This document shows, piece by piece, positions 44,381 to 51,514 of a stretch of 51,514 bases of DNA. Origin of the DNA: an uncultured Allomuricauda sp. (lineage in GTDB: Bacteria; Bacteroidota; Bacteroidia; Flavobacteriales; Flavobacteriaceae); contig NZ_CAKZYF010000207.1 of assembly GCF_937884665.1 (NCBI RefSeq), positions 1 to 51,514 on the forward strand, in the 5' to 3' direction. Below the pieces are notes generated by a model that did not search any database, was not told where the DNA came from, and was given only the letters and a program-made list of their open reading frames with translations. The position numbers and the translations under genes are program-made. The stretch's first letter is position 1; every line of letters starts with the position of its first letter.

Positions 44381-46540
44381 TTACAGGTTTTCTTTGATGA
44401 AATTGGTCATCTTCGTAAATAGGTGCAAACGGGTATTTCCTCCGTAAATCCCATGGTTTCTATCTGGATAAATGGCCCAATCAAAGTCCTTGTTCGCTTG
44501 GACCAAAGCTTCTATCATGCGCATGGTGTTCTGCACATGTACATTGTCATCCCCAGATCCGTGTACCACCAAGTACTTCCCTTTTAACAACTCCGGATAG
44601 TTGAAAGGAGAGTTTTCATCATATCCACTCGGATTTTCCTGTGGCGTCTGCATGTAGCGTTCGGTATAAATGGTGTCATAAAAGCGCCAGGAGGTGACGG
44701 GAGCAACGGCTATTCCCATTTCAAAAACGTCATTTCCTTTTAAGAGACAATTGGTCGACATAAATCCTCCATAACTCCAGCCCCATATTCCCGTTCTATT
44801 TTCGTCAACATAAGGTAGTTCACTTAGTTTTTTGGCTGCTGCGATTTGGTCCTCCACTTCATATTTGCCCAATTCTTTTTGCGTTACTTTTTTAAAATCG
44901 CGCCCTTTAAGACCCGTTCCCCTGCCATCTACGCAGACCACAAGATATCCTTGAGAGGCCAACATTTGATGCCAATAATCATTGGCACTAAACCAGCGGT
45001 TGGCCACTTGTTGGGAACCGGGGCCACTGTATTGAAACATGAAAAGGGGATATTCTTTGGATTCATCGAAATCCGTCGGCTTGACCATATACATATTCAA
45101 ATCATTCCCATTGATGGAGATTGTGGAGAATTCCTTGGGGCTCAACTGATAAGTTTCCAATTTGCTATCCAATACGGAATTATCTTTTATCAGCTTCAAT
45201 TCCTTTCCTGTCGACGCCTCATTTAGGGTAAACTGATAAGGTGTTGTAGCACTTGAAAACGTATTGATAAAATAGGTGTAGTCCGCACTGAAGTCGGCAG
45301 CATTGGTCCCTGTTTTTTGGGTAAGCCGTTTTTTGGACTTCCCATTTATCCTAACACTGTAAACATCGCGATTGATCGATCCATTTTCTGTGGATTGATA
45401 ATAAACCATCTTTTTTTTGGTATCATATCCATAATACGCAGTCACTTCCCACTCACCTTGGGTCACTTGGTTTTTCAATTTTCCATCATTTCCATACCAA
45501 TAAATATGATTGTGACCATCTGCTTCACTGGTCCAAATAAAACTGTCATCCGCTAAAAAGGTGAGATTGTCCGTTATGTCCACATACGCCTCATCCTTTT
45601 CCTCCATAAGGGTGATAACTGAATTGTCTATGGCATTTACAGCCAGTAGTTTGAGCTGGTTTTGATGTCTATTCAAGGTCTGTACACTCAAAAGGTCCGG
45701 ATTGTTCATCCATTTGATTCTAGGGATATAATAGGCATCGCCCAAGTTCACTTCCTTGGTGGTCCCAGAAGCTATATCGTACATTTTAAGTTCCACCTTC
45801 GCATTTTCCTCTCCGGCCTTTGGATATTTAAATTCATATTGAAAAGGATATAAGTCCTCGCCATAAACATCCATGGAAAAATGGGGTACCTGCGTCTCGT
45901 CAAAACGCATAAAAGCGATTTTGGTCCCATCACTGTTCCAAGCAAATGCCTTGACAAAGCCAAACTCTTCTTCATAGACCCAATCCGTAACCCCATTGAT
46001 GATGGTGCCGTAGCTACCATCTTTGGTAATCTGTTTGGTGGTTTTTGAGGAAATTTCAAAAATGTACAGATTATTGTCCCAGACAAAAGCCACTTTAGAC
46101 CCGTCTGGAGAAAGCGCTGGTTCCTGGATTTTGTTATCTGAAATTTTGGTTATGCCCTTTGAGGAGACGTCGTACACATAGTATACACCGAGTTGCGACC
46201 TTCTGAAGATTGGTTCAACATCGGTTGCCAAAATTATTTTTGACTCGTCTACACTGAACTCATAAGAAGTAAAATTGGGAATTTCAGCTGACGATGACAC
46301 AACGGTTTCTACTTTTTGTTGTGTCCCATAATCGTACTTATCCAAGCTACTGGTCCCATCGCCTCTATTGAAGTTAAGGATGGTATATTGTTTTCCGTTT
46401 TTCATAGATCGGAGAACATCCAATCGTTCCGTTCTAAAAGTACCGCTCCATATTTCTTCTAGGGTTATTTCTTTTTTTTGGGCTGAGGTGAGGGATAAAA
46501 AACCTATTAAAAATAGGCAAAAGAGTGTTTTTTTATACAT
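44381..46540 (-). CDS. S9 family dipeptidyl peptidase IV
   Basis: DPP-IV releases N-terminal X-Pro (or X-Ala) dipeptides in the periplasm. I start at MYKKTLFCLFLIGFLSLTSAQ, a clear signal peptide; the frame extends nine codons further upstream. An eight-bladed propeller (about residues 30-460) contains FVWDNNLYIFEI and GVTDWVYEEEFGF with the double-Glu substrate motif. The alpha/beta-hydrolase domain has the catalytic Ser in GIWGWSYGGFMS, Asp in VHGSGDDNVHVQNT and His in YPDRNHGIYGG. It is co-directional with the peptide transporter downstream, suggesting linked peptide release and import. Confidence 0.95.
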   Translation of the reverse strand: MYKKTLFCLFLIGFLSLTSAQKKEITLEEIWSGTFRTERLDVLRSMKNGKQYTILNFNRGDGTSSLDKYDYGTQQKVETVVSSSAEIPNFTSYEFSVDESKIILATDVEPIFRRSQLGVYYVYDVSSKGITKISDNKIQEPALSPDGSKVAFVWDNNLYIFEISSKTTKQITKDGSYGTIINGVTDWVYEEEFGFVKAFAWNSDGTKIAFMRFDETQVPHFSMDVYGEDLYPFQYEFKYPKAGEENAKVELKMYDIASGTTKEVNLGDAYYIPRIKWMNNPDLLSVQTLNRHQNQLKLLAVNAIDNSVITLMEEKDEAYVDITDNLTFLADDSFIWTSEADGHNHIYWYGNDGKLKNQVTQGEWEVTAYYGYDTKKKMVYYQSTENGSINRDVYSVRINGKSKKRLTQKTGTNAADFSADYTYFINTFSSATTPYQFTLNEASTGKELKLIKDNSVLDSKLETYQLSPKEFSTISINGNDLNMYMVKPTDFDESKEYPLFMFQYSGPGSQQVANRWFSANDYWHQMLASQGYLVVCVDGRGTGLKGRDFKKVTQKELGKYEVEDQIAAAKKLSELPYVDENRTGIWGWSYGGFMSTNCLLKGNDVFEMGIAVAPVTSWRFYDTIYTERYMQTPQENPSGYDENSPFNYPELLKGKYLVVHGSGDDNVHVQNTMRMIEALVQANKDFDWAIYPDRNHGIYGGNTRLHLFTKMTNFIKENL

Positions 46541-46683
46541 GAAGTGCAAGTATTTAAAATCCACCAAGTTTACTAATATTTATTCGAAATATAAACTTTA
46601 ATGTATCTGATACTGCTCGAATTTGTATTTAGTGTAGCGATTGTGTGGACAATGTTTATATTTTAGCACCAGAACCAAGCAAT

Positions 46684-47997
46684 ATGAATGCGCCTATCGA
46701 AGGATTCTCCAAACTTTCTAAGGAAGAAAAAATCCATTGGATCGCCCACAATTTTACAGAACAGCCCAAAAAGACGGAGCAATTGTTAAAACGATATTGG
46801 AACATCGATGGCGAAGTTCAAAAAATCCATGATGAGTTTATCGAGAACACCCTATCCAATTACTACCTTCCTTTCGCGATAGCGCCAAATTTTTTAATAA
46901 ATGGCGCTTTTTATGCCCTTCCCATGGTCATTGAGGAAAGTTCCGTGGTCGCAGCGGCGAGCAAAGCGGCAAAATTTTGGCTTTCTCGGGGAGGATTTAA
47001 GGCGGAGGTCCTCAGTACGGAAAAAGTAGGTCAGGTACATTTTGTTTTTAAGGGAGATACTTCGAAACTTTTCCATTTTTTTACCGATATACAAGAAACC
47101 CTGCATCGCAGTGTCGAACCTATCACCCGAAATATGGAAAAGCGCGGTGGTGGTCTGAAAAAAATCGAACTGCGCGATAAAACCGGGGATATAGAACAAT
47201 ATTTCCAACTACACTGCACGTTCGAGACATTGGATGCCATGGGGGCCAATTTTATAAATTCATGTCTTGAACAATTGGCATCGACCTTAAAGGAAAGTGC
47301 AAATGCCTATTTTGGTTTCAATGAAACTGAAAAATCAATTGAAGTCGTGATGAGCATCTTGTCCAATTATGTACCCAACTGTTTGGTAAAGGCCGAGGTC
47401 AGTTGCCCGGTGGAGATGCTCAATGAAGATGGAATGCCGCCCGAGGAATTCGCAACCAAAATGATACAAGCCGTTCAAATAGCCAAGGTTGATCCCCATA
47501 GGGCGGTCACACATAACAAGGGTGTCATGAATGGTATTGATGCTGTAGTATTGGCAACGGGCAATGATTTTAGAGCGGTGGAAGCGGGAATTCATGCCTA
47601 CGCCGCAAAAGGGGGTTCCTATTCCAGCTTGACCCATGCATCCATAAAAGAAGGTATTTTCCATTTTTGGATCGAGGTTCCCTTGGCATTAGGTACTGTT
47701 GGGGGGCTTACTTCTTTGCATCCTTTGGTAAAATTGGCCCTGGAAATCCTTCAACATCCCAGGGCGAAACAATTGATGCAAATCACAGCGGTGGCAGGTC
47801 TGGCCCAGAACTTTGCCGCATTGCGTTCCTTGGTCACCACGGGAATCCAAAAAGGTCATATGAAAATGCACCTTTTGAATATTCTGAACCAGATTGGTGC
47901 CAATGATATGGAGAAAAAGGAACTCATCCAGTTCTTTAAGGAACGTACCGTGTCCAACTCCACTGTAAAAGAAGCATTAGAAAACTTAAGGTCATAA
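46684..47997 (+). CDS. Hydroxymethylglutaryl-CoA reductase (class II type)
   Basis: HMG-CoA reductase makes mevalonate for isoprenoids. The start MNAPIEGFSKLSKEEK is chosen over a GTG/TTG 13 codons upstream because homologues begin near here. Motifs are ENTLSNYYLPFAIAPNFLING, MVIEESSVVAAASKAAKFW, ETLDAMGANFINSCLEQ and NKGVMNGIDAVVLATGNDFRAVEAG, matching the catalytic Glu, Lys/Asn and Asp regions of class II enzymes. At 437 aa it is normal length. It directly abuts the GHMP kinase gene, consistent with a mevalonate pathway operon. Confidence 0.93.
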   Translation: MNAPIEGFSKLSKEEKIHWIAHNFTEQPKKTEQLLKRYWNIDGEVQKIHDEFIENTLSNYYLPFAIAPNFLINGAFYALPMVIEESSVVAAASKAAKFWLSRGGFKAEVLSTEKVGQVHFVFKGDTSKLFHFFTDIQETLHRSVEPITRNMEKRGGGLKKIELRDKTGDIEQYFQLHCTFETLDAMGANFINSCLEQLASTLKESANAYFGFNETEKSIEVVMSILSNYVPNCLVKAEVSCPVEMLNEDGMPPEEFATKMIQAVQIAKVDPHRAVTHNKGVMNGIDAVVLATGNDFRAVEAGIHAYAAKGGSYSSLTHASIKEGIFHFWIEVPLALGTVGGLTSLHPLVKLALEILQHPRAKQLMQITAVAGLAQNFAALRSLVTTGIQKGHMKMHLLNILNQIGANDMEKKELIQFFKERTVSNSTVKEALENLRS

Positions 47998-48906
47998 ATG
48001 CAGGAAGAGTTTTACAGTAATGGAAAACTTTTGCTCTCCGGGGAATATGCTATTTTGGACGGTGCCCTCGGTTTGGCGATTCCGACGAAATACGGACAAT
48101 CGTTGGTCGTAAAAACAAGTGACGCGCCTCTTATTCGTTGGAAAAGTTTAAATCCCGATGGTAATGTTTGGTTTACAACTGATTTTTCAATAAATCTTCA
48201 CGAAATTACCAATTGTACTGATGCCGATGTGGCAAGAACGCTTCAAAAGCTGCTTAGAGAGGCCAAAAGACAGAATCCAAATTTTCTTTCGGGAGATACG
48301 GGATTCGAGGTAGAATCCCATTTGGGCTTTCCTCGGAATTGGGGTCTGGGAAGTTCCTCTACGCTCATTAACAATATCGCACAATGGGCAAATGTGGATG
48401 CCTATAAACTGTTGTGGAACGCTTTCGGAGGAAGTGGTTACGATATTGCCTGCGCACAACATCCATCCCCTATTACGTACCAACTGAAAAATGGGCATCC
48501 TATTGTAAAACTGGTCAATTTTGATCCCGTATTTAAAGATTCGCTCTTCTTTGTGCACCTGAATCAAAAACAGAGCAGTAAAGCGGCCATTGCCGCGTAC
48601 CGGAACCGATCTTTCAATACCGCTAAGTTGGTGGAAGAAATCAGCGCGATAACTCAAAAAATGTTACACGCTGGTTCACTTGAAGCGTTTGCAGGTCTAA
48701 TTGAAAAACATGAATTCCTACTATCTGAAATCCTGGGCATCGGGCCGGTAAAAACACACCTTTTCCCAGATTATCCGGGCACCATTAAAAGTCTTGGGGC
48801 TTGGGGTGGGGATTTTGTGTTGGTAGTGGATACTACAGGGTTTATTGATTACTTTAACAAAAAAGGGTTTTATACTATTGTTAGATTTTCAGAAATGTCC
48901 CTCTGA
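47998..48906 (+). CDS. GYDIA-type GHMP kinase
   Basis: A GHMP-superfamily kinase of mevalonate/phosphomevalonate kinase type is indicated. The N-terminus has YSNGKLLLSGEYAILDGALGLAIP, the ATP loop is NWGLGSSSTLINNIAQW near residue 112, and NAFGGSGYDIACAQHPSP near 142 carries the name-giving GYDIA motif. The third GHMP motif is near the C-terminus (IKSLGAWGGDFVLVV). It is 302 aa. Its exact substrate is unknown. Adjacency to HMG-CoA reductase, with stop and start codons back to back, strongly suggests mevalonate or a phosphorylated derivative. Confidence 0.88.
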   Translation: MQEEFYSNGKLLLSGEYAILDGALGLAIPTKYGQSLVVKTSDAPLIRWKSLNPDGNVWFTTDFSINLHEITNCTDADVARTLQKLLREAKRQNPNFLSGDTGFEVESHLGFPRNWGLGSSSTLINNIAQWANVDAYKLLWNAFGGSGYDIACAQHPSPITYQLKNGHPIVKLVNFDPVFKDSLFFVHLNQKQSSKAAIAAYRNRSFNTAKLVEEISAITQKMLHAGSLEAFAGLIEKHEFLLSEILGIGPVKTHLFPDYPGTIKSLGAWGGDFVLVVDTTGFIDYFNKKGFYTIVRFSEMSL

Positions 48907-48911
48907 AGCAG

Positions 48912-48944
48912 GGTCATTTAGGCGAATTAAAATGACCATTTTCG
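48912..48944 (+). terminator. Possible weak terminator after the mevalonate genes
   Basis: GGTCATTT (48912-48919) and AAATGACC (48930-48937) form an 8-bp stem with a 10-nt loop, followed by ATTTTCG. The T-tract is short, so termination may be inefficient. Confidence 0.45.
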
Positions 48945-49025
48945 CTTAAAAGTCACCCATCCGTAGATCTATATCGGGCATCTGTCAATTCTTCTCCTCT
49001 TTATTTCCATGTTTTTAGCTTCTTG

Positions 49026-49697
49026 ATGGTTGAAGATAAAAAATACTTGTCCATGCCATTTTTAAAACAGGTTTCTGTTTCTTTCATGAAAAACTTTTCT
49101 TCTTTTCATCGAAAGTTGATATGGTTTCTCGCATTCCTTATAATCAATAATGTTCTTATCATGGTGTTTTATTGGAAATCGCCACATTCGGCAGAGACTT
49201 TTTTAAACGTTTCACATTGGATTTCTTTACTGGTCTCAACAAGTATTCTTCGAATTTTGATTAAACACACAAAGTCAAAACGTAAGCCCGAAATCGAAAC
49301 CTGTGATTTTAATCAGAAGGACAAGTATGGAAAAACAGGGCTCTCCAGATCATTCTCCCTCGAACTAAAAAACAAATTAGAGTACTTGATGAAAACCGAA
49401 AAAGTATACCTGGTGCACAATCTAAAGTTGGATGACATTGCACAAATGCTGGATGTATCCAGGCATCACGGATCTCAGGTAATTAATGAAAACTTTGGGG
49501 TTAGCTTCTATGAATACATTAATTCTTATCGTATAGAGGAAGTAAAAAAACTACTGAACAGTAGAAACATCCATACAAAATCCATTTCTGATATTGCGTA
49601 TGAGTGCGGGTTCAACAATAGGGTTTCATTTTACAACGCCTTCAGGAAGGTAACACGGATGACTCCAAAAGAATTTATTGCAAAGAGAGTAGCTTAA
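49026..49697 (+). CDS. Membrane-anchored AraC-family regulator
   Basis: I start at the ATG giving MVEDKKYLSMPF; a TTG one codon upstream is less likely. Two hydrophobic helices lie near residues 32-50 and 64-80. A charged linker follows. The C-terminal ~100 residues form an AraC-type double helix-turn-helix, with LKLDDIAQMLDVSRHHGSQVI and KSISDIAYECGFNNRVSFYNAFRKVT plus TPKEFIAKR. Only the truncated membrane part is present, with no sensor domain. It lies 355 bp upstream of a SusC-like receptor and is a candidate regulator of it. Confidence 0.88.
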   Translation: MVEDKKYLSMPFLKQVSVSFMKNFSSFHRKLIWFLAFLIINNVLIMVFYWKSPHSAETFLNVSHWISLLVSTSILRILIKHTKSKRKPEIETCDFNQKDKYGKTGLSRSFSLELKNKLEYLMKTEKVYLVHNLKLDDIAQMLDVSRHHGSQVINENFGVSFYEYINSYRIEEVKKLLNSRNIHTKSISDIAYECGFNNRVSFYNAFRKVTRMTPKEFIAKRVA

Positions 49698-50052
49698 CTA
49701 TCCTATCGGTACCTAAATTCCCAACCATCTATGTTTCTGGTTAAAACTGACTATGTTTCCTGCAATGTCTTCGCTCACAGGAGCTTTGTTAAGCTCTAAG
49801 GTTGTCGTTTATCCCTTGTTGTTTTTCATATAAGACCAAAGTGTTAACCATCTTCGGCTAGTCTGTAAAGGTTATTAAGGATTTACAAGCTCGGCGAGCT
49901 TTTTGCCTTTTTTTGCCCAAAGTTCTAGAGGGCGAGGCCCTAAATCTTATCATTTCTTCTCGTATCTCATGGGAATTTTTGAATAGTCTGAAAGATTTTA
50001 ACTCTCGTCCTCTTTCGCTTAAAAAGATAACTAATTCAAAATTCAAATTTTA
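49698..50052 (+). other. 355-bp spacer with two tandem hairpins upstream of the SusC-like gene
   Basis: I see no credible gene; a 62-codon minus-strand frame has no homology I recognise. Two GC-rich hairpins stand close together: AAGCTC-GGC-GAGCTT (49887-49901) followed by TTTGCCTTTTTTT, which looks like a terminator on the plus strand, and AGGGC-GAG-GCCCT (49929-49941). This could be a leader with attenuation, the end of a small RNA, or the terminator of the regulator gene far upstream. No clear TAnnTTTG box was found next to the receptor start. Confidence 0.5.
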
Positions 50053-51514
50053 ATGAAAGATTATTGGAGGGCTTTCGTGCTATTTATAGGTTTTACCTCT
50101 ATTTCCCTAGCCCAAGAAAGACTAGTTTCCGGGAATGTATCAGACCAAAATGGTCTTCCATTACCCGGAGTATCCGTAGTGGTCGTGGGCACCAGTACGG
50201 GAACACAAACCGATTTTAACGGCGATTATACCATATCTGTTAACATTGGCCAAGTTTTGCGCTTCAGTTACTTGGGGCAAAGAACGGTGAACAGAACTGT
50301 TGGCAATTCTTCGACCATAAACGTACAGCTAGAAGAGGATGCCCAAGCATTGCAGGAGGTAATTGTTACCGGGCAGGGTTCTGGGATTGAACGAAGAAAA
50401 CTGTCCACTACGGTGGATGTTCTCAACGAAGACCAGATAGACAAACTTCCTGCCAATCAAATAGACCAATTACTACAAGCAACAGCTCCAAGTGCACAAA
50501 TAAGACTGAGTTCTGGTCAGCCAGGTACCGCTTCTGTTATTAGAACAAGAGGGCCCATATCCGCAGCAACATCCTCGACCCCGGTAATAATTGTGGATGG
50601 GGTTAGAGTTGATAATTTGAATTCAAACCCCGAGTTAGGTCTAAATACCGGTGGTGCAGACGTTTCTGCCTTGGCAGATATTCCTGTTGAGTCGATCGAA
50701 AGAATTGAGTACATAAAAGGAGGTGCAGCAACTACGCTTTATGGAGCTGACGCAGCCAATGGAATTATTCAAATTATTACAAAAAAGGGGAAAGCGGGTA
50801 AGTCTTCTGCATTTTTTGAGACCCGACTCGGGGTTATCGAAGCAACAAAAGACTTTTTAAAATATGAGCGAACAGGGGAAGCTCTTTTTGAAAACGGCTT
50901 TTCCCAGGAGTTTCGGGTAGGAATTAATGGAGGAGACGAAAAGTTCTCTTATAATTTTGGGGGCAGTCTTTACCGGGATGATTCCTTTAACCAGTTGAAC
51001 GAACAAGTAAGGCGTACGTTTACCTTTGGATTTACGGCAAATATAACCGATAGATTTAAGTATCAAGGGTCATTCGCCTATGTGAACTTTGATTCTAACC
51101 TGGATTATAATGCTAACGTAAACTTTTCTAGATTTTCAAATTTTGAAGGTGCGGCGAGAGGGAATTTAGATTTGCTTACAGATGAGGAATGGCAAGCAGA
51201 ATTGGAAAGATCAAATGAGATAGGACCACTCGTTGATATTACCGGTTCAACGAATCGTTTTACGGCATCCAACAAGTTCATCTATGACTTTACAGACAGC
51301 TTTCAAGGCAACTTTACTATAGGTATTGATAATCGAAATTCAGTCCAGGAGAATTTACAGAGCAATGCGTTATTGATTGCTTTAGGAGCTATAGCCGAAG
51401 GAACAACGGACCAAGCTGAATTAGACCGGGTCTTAAGAGCATCCTTTACGGCAACGGCTGATTTGAACTTTACGCATCGAGCAAATCTGGAAAATTTTTC
51501 ATTTGTGACCATAC
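50053..51514 (+). CDS. SusC/RagA-like TonB-linked outer-membrane protein (5' part, runs off window)
   Basis: The frame is open from ATG to the window edge (487 complete codons). A signal peptide ends ISLAQE (about residue 20). A carboxypeptidase-regulatory-like domain follows (VSGNVSDQNGLPLPGVSVVV, GTQTDFNGDYTISV), then the TonB-box region (ALQEVIVTGQG). The plug contains PVIIVDGVRVDNL, IESIERIEYIKG-like SIERIEYIKGGAATTLYG, and NGIIQIITKKG. Barrel strands begin near residue 260. The substrate is unknown because the SusD partner and enzymes would lie beyond the end. The upstream AraC regulator and hairpin leader suggest controlled expression. Confidence 0.93.
   Translation, partial: MKDYWRAFVLFIGFTSISLAQERLVSGNVSDQNGLPLPGVSVVVVGTSTGTQTDFNGDYTISVNIGQVLRFSYLGQRTVNRTVGNSSTINVQLEEDAQALQEVIVTGQGSGIERRKLSTTVDVLNEDQIDKLPANQIDQLLQATAPSAQIRLSSGQPGTASVIRTRGPISAATSSTPVIIVDGVRVDNLNSNPELGLNTGGADVSALADIPVESIERIEYIKGGAATTLYGADAANGIIQIITKKGKAGKSSAFFETRLGVIEATKDFLKYERTGEALFENGFSQEFRVGINGGDEKFSYNFGGSLYRDDSFNQLNEQVRRTFTFGFTANITDRFKYQGSFAYVNFDSNLDYNANVNFSRFSNFEGAARGNLDLLTDEEWQAELERSNEIGPLVDITGSTNRFTASNKFIYDFTDSFQGNFTIGIDNRNSVQENLQSNALLIALGAIAEGTTDQAELDRVLRASFTATADLNFTHRANLENFSFVTI

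Noticed and set aside
49858..50046. A 62-codon minus-strand frame upstream of the SusC-like gene
   Set aside because: It covers the hairpins, has unusual Arg/Lys-rich composition and shows no start signal or homology.

Overview
The window is about 51.5 kb of a Bacteroidota chromosome, almost certainly family Flavobacteriaceae. The evidence is a complete gldK-gldL-gldM-gldN type IX secretion/gliding cluster, a SusC-type receptor, two TonB-linked proteins, a mevalonate-pathway gene pair, Bacteroidota-type promoter boxes (TAnnTTTG) and a general lack of strong Shine-Dalgarno sequences. A Muricauda/Flagellimonas-like marine genus is my guess from protein flavour only. Most of the window is ordinary core genome. 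I see no tRNA, rRNA, CRISPR array, transposase, integrase or phage gene.

Layout. 1-2.9 kb is an AT-rich accessory patch of orphan minus-strand genes separated by dispersed repeats. 3.0-7.7 kb is gldK-L-M-N (minus), ending in a strong terminator. 7.8-11.4 kb holds an arginase-fold protein and topA (minus). 11.6-12.8 kb is an LVIVD-repeat lipoprotein (minus). 12.9-17.6 kb is a plus-strand run: miaB, a sigma-54 activator, lptE, a TPR protein and secG. 17.7-19.7 kb is groES-groEL, followed by an 817-residue MG2/plug protein. 22.2-26.1 kb is a minus-strand metal-handling module: HYC_CC_PP-like protein, TonB receptor, secreted HMA protein and HMA-MauE fusion. 26.2-33.9 kb carries a free-methionine-sulfoxide-reductase-like GAF protein, purH and the rod-shape operon mreB-mreC-mreD-mrdA-rodA. 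A nuclease follows on the minus strand. 34.8-35.6 kb is a second, small accessory patch with the same repeats as the first. 35.7-37.9 kb is a tail-specific protease (minus). 38.0-42.8 kb is surE, a small membrane protein, lpxB, an NlpC/P60 lipoprotein and comEC. 42.8-46.5 kb is a DPP-IV peptidase with a peptide transporter that carries an in-frame stop (minus). 46.7-48.9 kb is HMG-CoA reductase plus a GYDIA-type GHMP kinase. 49.0 kb to the end is a membrane-anchored AraC regulator and the start of a SusC-like receptor that runs off the window.

How the genes fit together. Envelope biology dominates: protein export (SecG, GldKLMN), LPS (LptE, LpxB), cell-wall elongation (MreBCD, PBP2, RodA, NlpC/P60, the tail-specific protease) and TonB-linked uptake. 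DPP-IV plus the peptide transporter would form a peptide release and import pair, if the transporter is functional.

The least explained signal is in the two accessory patches. Three unrelated orphan genes each have the same ~100-bp repeat next to their 5' end. Two orphan genes have a second composite element, with three shared sequence blocks, at their 3' end. This looks like a family of small gene cassettes bounded by conserved non-coding repeats. Other points worth checking are the arginase-like protein that has lost metal ligands, the cysteine-rich HYC/TonB/HMA module with an apparently leaderless GTG start, and an inverted repeat over the predicted groES promoter.
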